Of a DNA stretch of 64,000 nt, positions 44,259 to 53,370 are shown piece after piece (position 1 is the first letter of the stretch; each line of letters opens with the position of its first letter). A model generated the notes under the pieces. The model did not search any database. It worked only from the letters and a program-made list of their open reading frames with translations, and was not told the origin of the DNA. Source of the stretch: Lutibaculum baratangense AMV1 (GTDB lineage: Bacteria; Pseudomonadota; Alphaproteobacteria; Rhizobiales; Tepidamorphaceae); NCBI RefSeq assembly GCF_000496075.1, contig NZ_AWXZ01000039.1, positions 310,001-374,000 on the forward strand. The letters are read 5' to 3'. A program made the position numbers and the translations under genes.

Positions 44259-46091
44259 TTGGTCGATCTGCTGACGGCAGGCTCCGGGGCGCGCGATGAT
44301 TCAAGGCGCGCCGTGCTCGGGGTCGAGCGCTCCGCCACCGGCCGGCGCTGGGTCGACAGGCTCGACCCGGCGCGGCACCAGGCAGCTCTGGCGATCGCCC
44401 AGCGCCACGACGTGCCCGATCTCCTGGCGCGGGTGCTGGCGGCCCGCGACGTCGGCCTCGAGGGGGTCGAGGCCTATCTCGATCCGAGCCTCAAGGCGCT
44501 TCTGCCCGACCCTTCGACCCTCGCGGGGATGGACCAGGCGGCGGCGCGCATCGCCGCCGCTGTCCGGCAGGGCGAGAGAATCGCGATCTTCGGCGACTAC
44601 GACGTCGACGGCGCGACCTCGGCGGCGCTGCTTGCCCGGTTCCTGCGGGCGAACGGCCTCGATCCGCGCATCCACATCCCCGACCGGATCATCGAGGGCT
44701 ACGGCCCGAACGTCGCCGCCATCGAGGCGCTCGCCGCGGCGGGCGTCAGGCTGCTCGTGACGGTCGATTGCGGCGCCACGAGCTTCGAGCCGCTTCAGAG
44801 GGCGCGCGAGCTCGGCATGGACGTGGTCGTGGCGGACCACCACCAGATGGGGGAGGCGTTGCCGCCGGCGGTGGCTGTCGTCAACCCGAACCGGCAGGAC
44901 GACCTGAGCGGGCAGGGGCATCTCGCCGCTGTCGGCGTCGTCTTCCTGCTCGTCGTGGCGGTGAACCGCGCGCTCCGCCAGGCCGGCTGGTATCACGGGC
45001 GCCGGGAGCCCGAGCTTCTGTCCTGGCTCGACCTCGTCGCGCTCGGAACCGTCGCCGACGTCGTGCCGCTCGTGGGGCTGAACCGCGCCTTCGTGCGCAA
45101 GGGGCTGATCGCCCTCAGGCGGCGGCAGTTCGTCGGGCTGACGGCCCTGTGCGAATCCGCCCGCATCACCTCGCCGATCGACTGCTACCACCTCGGATTC
45201 CTCCTCGGGCCCCGCATCAACGCCGGTGGCCGGATCGGCGATTCCGGCCTCGGCGTCTCGCTTCTCCTGTGCGAGGACCCCGACGAGGCCGCGACGATCT
45301 CCTCCACGCTCGAGGAGCTGAACCGCGACCGGCAGGAGATCGAGAGGCGCATCCTCGACGAGGCTCTGGCGATGCTGGGCGAGCCGCCGGGCGAGGGAGG
45401 GCCGAACGTGGTGATCGCCCACGCCGACGAGGACTGGCATCCCGGCGTCCTGGGGCTCGTGGCGACGCGGGTGAAGGACCGCTTTCGCCGACCCGCCTTC
45501 GCCGTCGCCTTCGACGGCAGCGGGCAGGGCACCGGCTCCGGTCGCTCCGTGCCCGGCGTCGACCTCGGTGCCATCGTCCGTGCCGCGGTGGCCGAGGGGC
45601 TGCTCGTGAAGGGCGGCGGGCACGGCATGGCCGCCGGCGTCACCTTGCGCCGCGACCGGCTGGAGGAGTTCCGCAGTTTCGCCGACGCGCGCGCGGCCGA
45701 AGGGCTCGCGGCCGGCGCCTCGGGCGACCTCGAGGTCGACGCGCCGATCACGGCGGCGGCCGCGAGCGTCGAGGCGATCCGCAGGCTCGAGGCCGCGGGG
45801 CCCTACGGGCAGGGCAGCCCCGATCCGGTCGTGGCGCTGCCCGCACACAGGCTCTCCTTCGCCGAGGCGACTGAGCATGGTCATGTGCGCTGCCAGCTCA
45901 CGTCTCCTGACGGGACGCGCCTCAAGGCGATCGCGTTCCGGGCCATGGAAGGCGATCTCGGGCCGGCGCTCATGGCCGCGCGCGGCGACGACCTGCACGC
46001 CGCGGGCACGTTGCGCATCGACAGCTGGGGCGGCCGCGAGACGCCGAGCCTGCAGCTGCGCGACGTCGCGAGGCCCGGCCGAGGCGCTTGA
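44259..46091 (+). CDS. recJ: Single-stranded-DNA-specific exonuclease RecJ
   Basis: RecJ is a 5'-3' ssDNA exonuclease of the DHH family that acts in recombination and mismatch repair. The 610-residue protein has motif I FGDYDVDGATSAALL, DCGATSFE (motif II), the DHH motif in VVADHHQMGEALPP, HLAAVGVVFLL, and the DHHA1/OB part with HEDWHPGVLGLVATR-like (here HADEDWHPGVLGLVATRVKD) and GGGHGMAAGVTL. The start appears to be a TTG at 44259 with GGAGGA just upstream; there is no nearby ATG. It follows glpX by 25 bp. Confidence 0.94.
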   Translation: MVDLLTAGSGARDDSRRAVLGVERSATGRRWVDRLDPARHQAALAIAQRHDVPDLLARVLAARDVGLEGVEAYLDPSLKALLPDPSTLAGMDQAAARIAAAVRQGERIAIFGDYDVDGATSAALLARFLRANGLDPRIHIPDRIIEGYGPNVAAIEALAAAGVRLLVTVDCGATSFEPLQRARELGMDVVVADHHQMGEALPPAVAVVNPNRQDDLSGQGHLAAVGVVFLLVVAVNRALRQAGWYHGRREPELLSWLDLVALGTVADVVPLVGLNRAFVRKGLIALRRRQFVGLTALCESARITSPIDCYHLGFLLGPRINAGGRIGDSGLGVSLLLCEDPDEAATISSTLEELNRDRQEIERRILDEALAMLGEPPGEGGPNVVIAHADEDWHPGVLGLVATRVKDRFRRPAFAVAFDGSGQGTGSGRSVPGVDLGAIVRAAVAEGLLVKGGGHGMAAGVTLRRDRLEEFRSFADARAAEGLAAGASGDLEVDAPITAAAASVEAIRRLEAAGPYGQGSPDPVVALPAHRLSFAEATEHGHVRCQLTSPDGTRLKAIAFRAMEGDLGPALMAARGDDLHAAGTLRIDSWGGRETPSLQLRDVARPGRGA

Positions 46092-46099
46092 GCCCCGCG

Positions 46100-48118
46100 T
46101 CAGGGGCGGTGGCCGTTCGCCACCAGGACATCCGGCGGAACCCGGCCGCGGGCATCGAGAGCGAGCCGATAGGCGCGCAAGCGCGACCATCGAAGCGCGG
46201 CCTGAGGGAAGGCCAGCACGCCTGCGAGGATGACGAGGCCGAGGGAGGCGAGGAGACGGGACACCTCCTGCAGGAGGTGGCGCGTGCGGACCTCGTTCCA
46301 GCCATACGCCGCGCCCTGCGGCGTCTCGCGGAACCCGGGCGCCGGCCGCGCGGCGGCTGCGTTCTTCGGGATCCAGTAGCGGTCGACGACCTTGGAGAAC
46401 TGCGCCGCCGGATAGCCGCCGCCCGCGACCGGCTGCATGACCGGCTCGGTCGCGTAGGCCCAGATGCCGCCGACGAAGTCCTGCGTGAAGCCGACGAACC
46501 AGGCGTCGCGGTTGCCGTCGCTCGTGCCGGTCTTCCCCGCCACGTGGGCCGAGCGGCTGGGGCTCGCGGCGAGGTGGGCCGTGCCGCCCTTGCGGGTCAC
46601 GGGTGCCCGCAGGTCGATCGCCACCTTCGTGGCGACCTCGCGATCGATGATCCGTCGGGGCGCGTGGCGCTCGATGGCCCCCATCTTGCCGTCCCTGTCG
46701 ACGGCGGCGAGGAGGACACGGGGCTCGACCAGCAGCCCGCCATTCGCGATCGAGACGAACATGCCGGTGACGGCGAGGAGGTTGCCGTGCACCCCGCCGA
46801 GAGGCGTCAGGACCGCGTTCTGCGGAGGATAAAGCCCGGCAGCCGCCACGAAGTCGTTCCCGCGATCCTTCAGGTCGACGGCCAGGCGGGCGAAGGGGCG
46901 GTTGCAGGAGTGGGCGAGCGCGTCGACGAGCGTCACCTCGCCGCGGCACCAGGCGCTCGGCTCGTGCGGCGAGTAGCCGTCGATCGGGTCGGTGGAGTAG
47001 CGGCGGCGCAGGAGGTCCGGCTGCTCCTGCGCCAGAACGTAGAGCGGGACCTTGCCGAGCGACCCGATCGAGCGGCGCGCCTCGAAGGCCGCGTTGTACT
47101 GGACGCTGCCGTAGCTCGGGCCGCCGATGGCCAGCACGTCTCCCGCCGGCGACATGAAGAGCGCGGAAGCCTCGTATCCCGGCGGGCTCGCCGCCGCGGC
47201 GGCGTCGGCCCATCTCTGGAAGCGCGGGTCGAGCGTCACGACGAGCCGTCGCGCACCCTCCCGGGGCAGGCCCGCCTCGTCGAGCTGCTTCAGGGCGAGG
47301 TCGCGGACCCGGCGGTGCTCGAACGGGCGCCGGGCCGCGGCCCGTGCGGCCGCCGATATTTGAGGCAGGCGCCTGCCGAGGATCTGGAACTTCGCGTCGA
47401 TCTCGGCCTCTTTCGCCTCCTCCGGCGTGACGAAGCCCTGGTCGCGCATGAGCCCGATTCGATCGACCGTCGCCCGGTAGGTCGCCATCGGCGCGGCCAC
47501 GGGATCTCGGACCGGGCGCGGCAGCATGGAGACGAGGAGGGCGGCCTCCATCACGGAGAGGTCGCGCGCGCTCTTGCCGAGATAGTATCGGGCGCCGGCC
47601 TCGAACCCGAACAGGCCGTGCCCGAGCGGGGCGACGTTCATGTAGCGCGCGAGTATCTCCTCCTTCGCCGCGACATCCTCGATGCGCCGGGCGAGGATCC
47701 ATTCCTTGAGCTTGCGCTCGTAGCGGGAGCTCCGCTCGAGGAGGAGGATCCGGGCGAGCTGCTGGGTGATCGTGCTGCCGCCGCTCTCCTCCTTGAGCCG
47801 GACGGCCCCGAGCGCGGCGCGGAACACGGCGATGGAATCGACGCCGCCATGCGACAGGAAGCGGCGATCCTCCGACGCGATGAGGGCCGCGTGGAGGGCC
47901 GGCGAGAACTCCGTCGGCCCGAGCTCCTGCGGACAGAGCACCGCCTCGAAGCCGAACTCCGGGGTGATCTGGCAGTTGGCGAGGACCGTGCGCAGCTCCT
48001 CGCCCTCCGGCAGGTCCCGCGCCAGGGGCGAGCGGTCCGCCGCGACGAGCGCGATCTCGGGCGCGAGGCCGGCGAGGCCGAGGAAGAGGACGGCGAGGAT
48101 GGCTGCGGCACGCAGCAT
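46100..48118 (-). CDS. Class A penicillin-binding protein (glycosyltransferase plus transpeptidase) with an extra C-terminal membrane helix
   Basis: This bifunctional cell-wall synthase has an N-terminal anchor (about 1-25). Its GT51 glycosyltransferase domain (about 65-230) contains IASEDRRFLSHGGVD and GGSTITQQLARIL. The transpeptidase domain (about 295-560) has the SxxK serine S353 (SLGK), SxN at S404 (SCN) and KTGTS at K529. A second hydrophobic helix lies near the C-terminus (LLASLGLVILAGVLAFPQAA, about 625-645), unusual for PBP1-type enzymes. The 672-residue start at ATG 48118 is chosen because the upstream frame is not protein-like. It converges on recJ (8 bp between stops). Confidence 0.9.
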   Translation of the reverse strand: MLRAAAILAVLFLGLAGLAPEIALVAADRSPLARDLPEGEELRTVLANCQITPEFGFEAVLCPQELGPTEFSPALHAALIASEDRRFLSHGGVDSIAVFRAALGAVRLKEESGGSTITQQLARILLLERSSRYERKLKEWILARRIEDVAAKEEILARYMNVAPLGHGLFGFEAGARYYLGKSARDLSVMEAALLVSMLPRPVRDPVAAPMATYRATVDRIGLMRDQGFVTPEEAKEAEIDAKFQILGRRLPQISAAARAAARRPFEHRRVRDLALKQLDEAGLPREGARRLVVTLDPRFQRWADAAAAASPPGYEASALFMSPAGDVLAIGGPSYGSVQYNAAFEARRSIGSLGKVPLYVLAQEQPDLLRRRYSTDPIDGYSPHEPSAWCRGEVTLVDALAHSCNRPFARLAVDLKDRGNDFVAAAGLYPPQNAVLTPLGGVHGNLLAVTGMFVSIANGGLLVEPRVLLAAVDRDGKMGAIERHAPRRIIDREVATKVAIDLRAPVTRKGGTAHLAASPSRSAHVAGKTGTSDGNRDAWFVGFTQDFVGGIWAYATEPVMQPVAGGGYPAAQFSKVVDRYWIPKNAAAARPAPGFRETPQGAAYGWNEVRTRHLLQEVSRLLASLGLVILAGVLAFPQAALRWSRLRAYRLALDARGRVPPDVLVANGHRP

Positions 48119-48289
48119 GGCTGATCCCGGCGAAACAGGGCGGATGCCCCCGCATCCACCCACCGCGACGGCATTCGCCGCCGCCCGAAGCGCCCCCGAC
48201 GCCAATCTACAGGATCGGCGGGGGGCGTCCACTTCTCGTTAACCATGTCGGAAACGGGCGCGGGCACGGGGCCGGGCGGCGCAAGAGGC

Positions 48290-50812
48290 TCAGCCCTCGA
48301 GCGCGACGCCGATGCGTGTCAGCTTCGTCTTCGTAAGGCGCTGGCGCGTCGTGGCGTAGCCGGCCCAGGGGTCGGGGCCGTCGAGCCGCGCGACGACGTC
48401 GGCGAAGCGGAAGACGTTGCCGGCCTCGATGTCGTCGAGCTCGTCCCAGGAGATAGGGGTCGCGACGGGAGCGCCCTCCCGTGCTCGGGGGGAGAAGGGC
48501 GAGATCGCGGTCGCGCCGCGCTGGTTGCGGAAGTGGTCGATGAAGATCCGCCCCTTGCGCTTCGCCTTCGTCATCGTCGCGACGAAACGCGAGTGGTCGA
48601 TCTCGGCGATCTTCTGGGCGAAGGCCTTCGCGAAGCCGGTGACGACCGGCCAGTCGTGCCGCCTCGCGATCGGGATCACGAGGTGCAGCCCCTTGCCGCC
48701 GGTGGCGAGCGGGAAGCTCGTCAGGCCGCCCTCCCGCAGGATCGCCGCGATCTCGCGGGCCGCCGCCCGCACCTCCGCGAAAAGCAGGTCCTCGGCGGGG
48801 TCGAGGTCGAAGACGAGGCGGTCGGGCTGCTCGATCCGGTCGCCGCGGCTGCCCCAGAGATGCAGCTCGAGCGCGCCGATCTGGGCGCAGGAGACGAGCG
48901 CCTCGCGGCTCGGCACGGTGATGTAGGCCTCGGTGCCGCCGTCCTTCTCCGGGATGTCGACGGAGCCGAAGGCGGGGGGCATGCCTTTCGAGGCGTGCTT
49001 CTGGAAGAAGCAGGAGCTCTGCCGCCCCTCCGGGCAGCGCACGAGGCTGACGGCGCGGCCCTGAAGATGCGGCAGCATCGCGTCGGCGACCGCGTCGAAA
49101 TACTCGGCCACGTCGCGCTTCGTCGCCTTGGCCGAGGCGTAGAGCACCTTGTCCGGGTTCGTCAGGCGCACGCCCGCAATCGCGCCGTCCCCGCCGGAGC
49201 CCGACCGGGCGGTGACCGTCTGAACATCCTCCGCGACCTCGCGGCCGATCTCGCGGGCGGGCTTGTCCTCGCGCAGGCCGACGAAGACGCCGTGGCGGAC
49301 GGAGCCGTCGCGGGTGATCTCGGTGAAGCGGATCTCGGCGGCGAGCTCGGGCTTCAGCCACCGTGCCTTGCGCCTGATGTCGGCGGGGACCGGCGTGACG
49401 GCCGGCGTCTTGCGCTCGAGCGGCTCGAAGCGCGCCATCAGGTCGTCGAGCGTCGCGTCGTCGAAGCCCGTGCCGACCCGGCCGGAATAGCGCAGCTGGT
49501 CGCCGTCCCACAGGCCGAGGATGATGGAGGAGAAGCGGCGCTTCGTCGAAGGCGTGTAGCCGCAGATCACGAACTCCTGGGCCTTCACGCACTTGATCTT
49601 CAGCCAGGAGCGGCTGCGCGTCGAGCGGTAGGGCGCGTCCGCCCGCTTCGACACGATGCCCTCGAGCCCCTTCGTGCAGGCGGCGCCGGCCATGCGGTCG
49701 CCGTGCCCCTCGACGTGGTCGGAATAGTAGACGGGGCCGTGCCCGCCTTTCGGCACGAGGGTCGCGAGCTCCGCCTTTCGGTCGATCAGCCGCTCGCCCG
49801 TGAGGTCGCGGCCGCCGAGGGCGAGAAGGTCGAACACGAAGTAGGAGATGGGGCCGCCCTCGGAGAGCGCCTGCTGCAGCGAGCCGAAATCCGTACGGCC
49901 CTCGGCGTCGGCGACCACGGCCTCGCCGTCGAGCAGCGCGCCGTGCAGGCCGAGCTTCGCCACGCCCTTGGCGATCATGGGGAAGCGGTCGGTCCAGTCC
50001 TGCCCGGAACGGGTGTAGCAGCGCACATCGTCGCCGTCGGCCGCGACGATCAGGCGGTAGCCGTCATACTTCACCTCGTGCAGCCAGCCCTCGCCGGACG
50101 GTGCCTCGTCGACGAGGGTCGCGAGCTGCGGCGCGACGAATTTCGGCAGGCCGGATTTCGGCGTCGACGATGCGGTCTTGCGGGAGGCCGCGCGCTGGCG
50201 CTTCGCCGCGCCCTTCTTCGCGGCCGCCCGGGCGTTCCCGCCAGCCGGTGCATGCGCGGCGATCTCGTCCATCGTCCGGCCGGTGTCGATCGAGGTGAGG
50301 AACGTGTCGATCTCCCAGTCGGGATCGACGCGTTCGTCCTTCTCCTTGATCATCAGCCAGTTCTCGCGCTTCTCGCCCTTGCGCGGCTTCATGCGGACGA
50401 GGGCGAAGCGGCCCCTGAGGCGCTCGCCTTCGAGCTTGAGCTTGAGGCTGCCCTTCTCGAGCCCCTCGCGCGGATCCTCCACCGCCTCGTAGGCGCCGCG
50501 GTCCCACAGCATGACCGTGCCGCCGCCATACTCGCCCTTCGGGATCGTGCCCTCGAAGTCGGCGTAGTCGAGCGGATGGTCCTCCGTGCGCACTGCGAGG
50601 CGCTTCTCGCGCGTGTCGTAGCTCGGGCCCTTCGTCACCGCCCAGCTGACGAGCACGCCGTCGAGCGCGATCCGGAAGTCGTAGTGCAGCCGGGTCGCGT
50701 CGTGCTTCTGGACGATGAAGAAGCCGTCTTCGGGGTGCTTGCCCTTGCCCTGCGGCTCCTTCGTCCTAGAGAAGTCGCGCTTCTCGCGGTAGGTGGCGAG
50801 CCGGTCGGCCAT
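48290..50812 (-). CDS. ligD: Multifunctional NHEJ DNA ligase LigD (phosphoesterase-ligase-polymerase)
   Basis: LigD repairs double-strand breaks with Ku. The 840-residue protein has the Pseudomonas-type domain order. A 3'-phosphoesterase domain (about 15-160) has QKHDATRLHYDFRI. The ATP ligase (about 220-520) has the nucleotidyl-transfer motif EVKYDGYRL, with Lys about residue 248. The polymerase/primase (about 570-830) has SLVRCPEGRQSSCFFQKH and LDPAEDLLF. All three catalytic parts look intact. The ATG at 50812 leaves one base after the ku stop, so ku and ligD are one operon. Confidence 0.95.
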   Translation of the reverse strand: MADRLATYREKRDFSRTKEPQGKGKHPEDGFFIVQKHDATRLHYDFRIALDGVLVSWAVTKGPSYDTREKRLAVRTEDHPLDYADFEGTIPKGEYGGGTVMLWDRGAYEAVEDPREGLEKGSLKLKLEGERLRGRFALVRMKPRKGEKRENWLMIKEKDERVDPDWEIDTFLTSIDTGRTMDEIAAHAPAGGNARAAAKKGAAKRQRAASRKTASSTPKSGLPKFVAPQLATLVDEAPSGEGWLHEVKYDGYRLIVAADGDDVRCYTRSGQDWTDRFPMIAKGVAKLGLHGALLDGEAVVADAEGRTDFGSLQQALSEGGPISYFVFDLLALGGRDLTGERLIDRKAELATLVPKGGHGPVYYSDHVEGHGDRMAGAACTKGLEGIVSKRADAPYRSTRSRSWLKIKCVKAQEFVICGYTPSTKRRFSSIILGLWDGDQLRYSGRVGTGFDDATLDDLMARFEPLERKTPAVTPVPADIRRKARWLKPELAAEIRFTEITRDGSVRHGVFVGLREDKPAREIGREVAEDVQTVTARSGSGGDGAIAGVRLTNPDKVLYASAKATKRDVAEYFDAVADAMLPHLQGRAVSLVRCPEGRQSSCFFQKHASKGMPPAFGSVDIPEKDGGTEAYITVPSREALVSCAQIGALELHLWGSRGDRIEQPDRLVFDLDPAEDLLFAEVRAAAREIAAILREGGLTSFPLATGGKGLHLVIPIARRHDWPVVTGFAKAFAQKIAEIDHSRFVATMTKAKRKGRIFIDHFRNQRGATAISPFSPRAREGAPVATPISWDELDDIEAGNVFRFADVVARLDGPDPWAGYATTRQRLTKTKLTRIGVALEG

Positions 50813-50813
50813 G

Positions 50814-51767
50814 TCAGGCGGCCTTGGAGCGGCGGCTCCGGCTCGTGCCGCTCTTCGAGCCGGCGGGCTTGTCGGGCTCCGCTTCCTTGCCGGCATCCGC
50901 CGACTTCGCCTTCGCCTTCGACGGCGTCTTCGCGGCAGCCTTCGACGCCCCGGCGGACTTCGGCTTCGAGGCGGAGCCCGGCTTCCCCTGGTTCAGGCTC
51001 TGCTTCAGCGCGTCCATCAGGTTGACGACGTTCGACCCGGCGTCGGGACCTTCGTCGGCGGAGACCTTCGTCGACTTGCCCTTCGACTTCTTCTGGATGA
51101 GATCGCGGAGGGCCGCCGTGTACTGGTCCTTGAACACCGACGGGTCGAACGGCCTGGAGTTGCGCTCGATCAGCTCCTCGGCGAGGTTCAGGAGCTGGTC
51201 GTCGGATTTCTGGTCGCTGATCGGAGCGAAATAGGCGTCCGACCGCCTGAGCTCGTCCTCGAAGCGCAGCGTCTCGAGCAGCATACCCTTGGAGCAGGGC
51301 TTGAGCGCCGCGATGTAGGACCGGCCGCGCATGACGATCTGGCCGAGGCCCACCTTCTTCTGCCGTCTCAGCGCGTCGCGCACGACCCTGAACGCGTCCT
51401 CGGCGAGCTCGTCGTCGGGCACGACGTAGTAGGGCCGGTCGAAATAGATGGGGTCGATGTCGGTCTGGTCGACGAACTGGACGAGCTCGAGGGTCTTCTT
51501 CGCCTCGATCTTCATCTCGTCGATCTCCTCCTGGGTCAGGAGGACGTACTCGTCCTTCTCGATCTCGAAGCCCTTGATGATCTCGTCGCTGTCGATCGCG
51601 CCGACCCCGGGCACGGTCTTCTCGTAGCGGATCGGTTTGCCGCTCGGCTCGTGGATCTGGCGGAAGGAGAGCTTCGCCTTCGATTCGGTGGCCGTGTAGA
51701 GCTTCACCGGAAGCGAGACGAGCGACAGTCGGATGTGGCCCGACCAGACTGGACGACCGGTAGCCAT
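50814..51767 (-). CDS. ku: NHEJ DNA end-binding protein Ku
   Basis: Ku threads onto DNA ends as a homodimer and recruits LigD. The 317-residue protein begins WSGHIRLSLVSLPVKLYTAT and contains KGFEIEKDEYVLLTQEEI, PYYVVPDDELAEDAF and the conserved core to about residue 250. A C-terminal tail of about 70 residues is rich in Lys, Ala and Ser (KAAAKTPSKAKAKSADAG), as in mycobacterial and rhizobial Ku proteins where it aids DNA binding and sliding. The ATG at 51767 is preferred over an upstream in-frame start. One base separates its stop from the ligD ATG. Confidence 0.95.
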   Translation of the reverse strand: MATGRPVWSGHIRLSLVSLPVKLYTATESKAKLSFRQIHEPSGKPIRYEKTVPGVGAIDSDEIIKGFEIEKDEYVLLTQEEIDEMKIEAKKTLELVQFVDQTDIDPIYFDRPYYVVPDDELAEDAFRVVRDALRRQKKVGLGQIVMRGRSYIAALKPCSKGMLLETLRFEDELRRSDAYFAPISDQKSDDQLLNLAEELIERNSRPFDPSVFKDQYTAALRDLIQKKSKGKSTKVSADEGPDAGSNVVNLMDALKQSLNQGKPGSASKPKSAGASKAAAKTPSKAKAKSADAGKEAEPDKPAGSKSGTSRSRRSKAA

Positions 51768-51875
51768 GGGGATCCACCTGTTGAACGCTGCACCGAGGTC
51801 AGCGAATCGAACGAATCCCCGGGACGGCGGTTCCACGGGACGATCGTCCCGTGGAACCCGATGGTCGGAACGGCG

Positions 51876-52241
51876 TCAGTCGTTCCACTCCGGCAGCGCC
51901 TCGAGCTCTTCCTTCGTCATGTCGAGCATGAGGTCGTCGCCTTCGGCCGCGACCGAGAAGCGGTCGAGCGGCACGATGACGGTCTTCTCGCCGATGCCGA
52001 GGAAGCCGCCGACGTCGACCGCGAGGGCGTTGATCTCGCCGGCCTCCATGAGCACCTCGTCGACCTCGCCGATCTCCTCGCCGGAGGCGCCGACCACGTC
52101 GGCATCCTCGACCTGCTCGACCGTCATGTTCAGCGGCGCGACGCTCAGCGTGTCGTCTTCGACCTCCTGATAGGTCTGGGCGCCTGCGGCGGTGGCCGCG
52201 AGCAGGCCGGCCGCGAGGATGGGGAGCAGTTGCTTCTTCAT
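51876..52241 (-). CDS. Secreted PRC-barrel domain protein
   Basis: This 121-residue protein has an N-terminal signal peptide (KKQLLPILAAGLLAATAAGA) and a PRC-barrel-like domain with DADVVGASGEEIGEVDEVL and VDVGGFLGIGEKTVIVPLD. The GFLGIGEKxVxVP motif is common in alphaproteobacterial PRC-barrel proteins of unknown function. The ATG at 52241 has AGGAGAACCCGA directly upstream. An outer in-frame start lacks family support. It is divergent from the PH-domain gene by 108 bp. Confidence 0.88.
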   Translation of the reverse strand: MKKQLLPILAAGLLAATAAGAQTYQEVEDDTLSVAPLNMTVEQVEDADVVGASGEEIGEVDEVLMEAGEINALAVDVGGFLGIGEKTVIVPLDRFSVAAEGDDLMLDMTKEELEALPEWND

Positions 52242-52349
52242 TCGGGTTCTCCTCATTTCGAGTGGCTGGGGAACGCCGGCCGAGAACCCGAGGTTCCTGA
52301 TGAAGCGGAGGGAAACTCCGCCCGAAGGTGAAGGAAACAGGAGAATTCG

Positions 52350-52721
52350 ATGGGTTTGTTCGATGGTCTGCTGGGTCACGGCAGCAAGACGGACGTGGGG
52401 GCGGCCCAGCGGGAGCTCGAGGGCGTGCTCCTGCCGGGCGAGACGGTCGAGATCGCCTTCCGCACGGTGCGGGACCTGCTCGTCTTCACCGACCGGCGGC
52501 TGATCGTCGTCGACAAGCAGGGACTGACGGGCCGCAAGGTCTCCTACACTTCGGTTCCCTACCGGGCGATCAACGCCTTCTCCGTGGAGACCTCCGGCAC
52601 GTTCGACCTCGAGGCCGAGCTGAAGATCTGGGTCTCGGGGCTGCCGGGCCCGGTCGAGAAGACGCTCGCGAAGGGCACCGACGTGAAGGCCGTGCAGGCG
52701 GCGATCGCGGCGATACTCTAG
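52350..52721 (+). CDS. Bacterial PH-domain protein
   Basis: This 123-residue cytosolic protein matches the bacterial pleckstrin-homology family (bPH, YozO/YvbH-like). It opens MGLFDGLLGHGSK, and the beta strands are LLPGETVEIAFRTVRDLLVF, TDRRLIVVDKQGLTGRKVSY and VPYRAINAFSVETSGTFDLE. Ligands of this family are unknown. Its stop shares the four bases CTAG with the stop of the convergent CYTH gene. Confidence 0.85.
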   Translation: MGLFDGLLGHGSKTDVGAAQRELEGVLLPGETVEIAFRTVRDLLVFTDRRLIVVDKQGLTGRKVSYTSVPYRAINAFSVETSGTFDLEAELKIWVSGLPGPVEKTLAKGTDVKAVQAAIAAIL

Positions 52722-53227
52722 CGGGCGGGGCGGCCCGCACCGTTCGTGCTTCCGTGCGGCAGGGTCGAGCCCTCCGGCGCCATCGACATGCTCGCGTTTC
52801 CATAGCGCGGATCCTCGGTCACCTCCGGCCCGAGCCAGGCCGGCATGTCGAGCGAGGCGTCGGCGGCGTCGAGCTCAACCTCGGCCACGACGAGGCCCGG
52901 CTGCGGCGTCTCGAACTCGTCGACCTCCCAGACCCGGCCGCCGAACGGGACATGGTGCCGGCGCTTCTCGATGATCTGTCCGCTCACGAGCGTGTCCAGC
53001 ATCTCGTCGGCATCCGCGACGGGTATCTCGTACTCGTATTCGGGGCGGGAGCGGCTCGCCTTCGCGCCCTTGATGGTGACGAAGGCCCTGTCGCCGGCCT
53101 TGCGCACACGGACCGAGCACTCGGTGCCGGGGGCGAGATAGCCTTGCCGGATCAGGTAGCTCTTGCTGACCCTCTCGCGCCAGCTGTCGTCGGCGACGAG
53201 GAACTTTCTCTCGATCTCGGTGGGCAT
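52718..53227 (-). CDS. CYTH domain triphosphatase-like protein
   Basis: CYTH proteins cleave inorganic triphosphate or related triphosphates inside an eight-stranded tunnel. The 169-residue product begins with the hallmark MPTEIERKFLVADDSW (ExExK as EIERK), then YLIRQGYLAPGTECSVRVRK and FVTIKGAKASRSRPEYEYEI. WEVDEFETPQPGLVVAEVEL supplies the last acidic strand. The tunnel glutamates, arginines and lysines look intact. The ATG at 53227 is the only sensible start. It converges on the PH-domain gene at a shared CTAG stop. Confidence 0.9.
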   Translation of the reverse strand: MPTEIERKFLVADDSWRERVSKSYLIRQGYLAPGTECSVRVRKAGDRAFVTIKGAKASRSRPEYEYEIPVADADEMLDTLVSGQIIEKRRHHVPFGGRVWEVDEFETPQPGLVVAEVELDAADASLDMPAWLGPEVTEDPRYGNASMSMAPEGSTLPHGSTNGAGRPAR

Positions 53228-53370
53228 CCGCCCCTCCCGCTCTTGTGCAGGTGCGGCAGGACACTTGTTCTTCCGCTCGCCGATGGCAAGGGCCATCTTG
53301 ATCGACGCCGCATCGGTGGATGCGGCCGTCGGGGCTTCACAACCCCGCTCGAAGCACCAGATCATGAAGC

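Noticed and set aside
44301-48155. A 1284-residue minus-strand frame antisense to recJ and the penicillin-binding protein
   Set aside because: The composition is Arg/Pro/Ala rich with no family, and it overlaps two well-supported genes.
48245-51025. A 926-residue plus-strand frame antisense to ligD and ku
   Set aside because: It mirrors the ligD-ku coding sequence and has no recognisable motif or ribosome-binding site.
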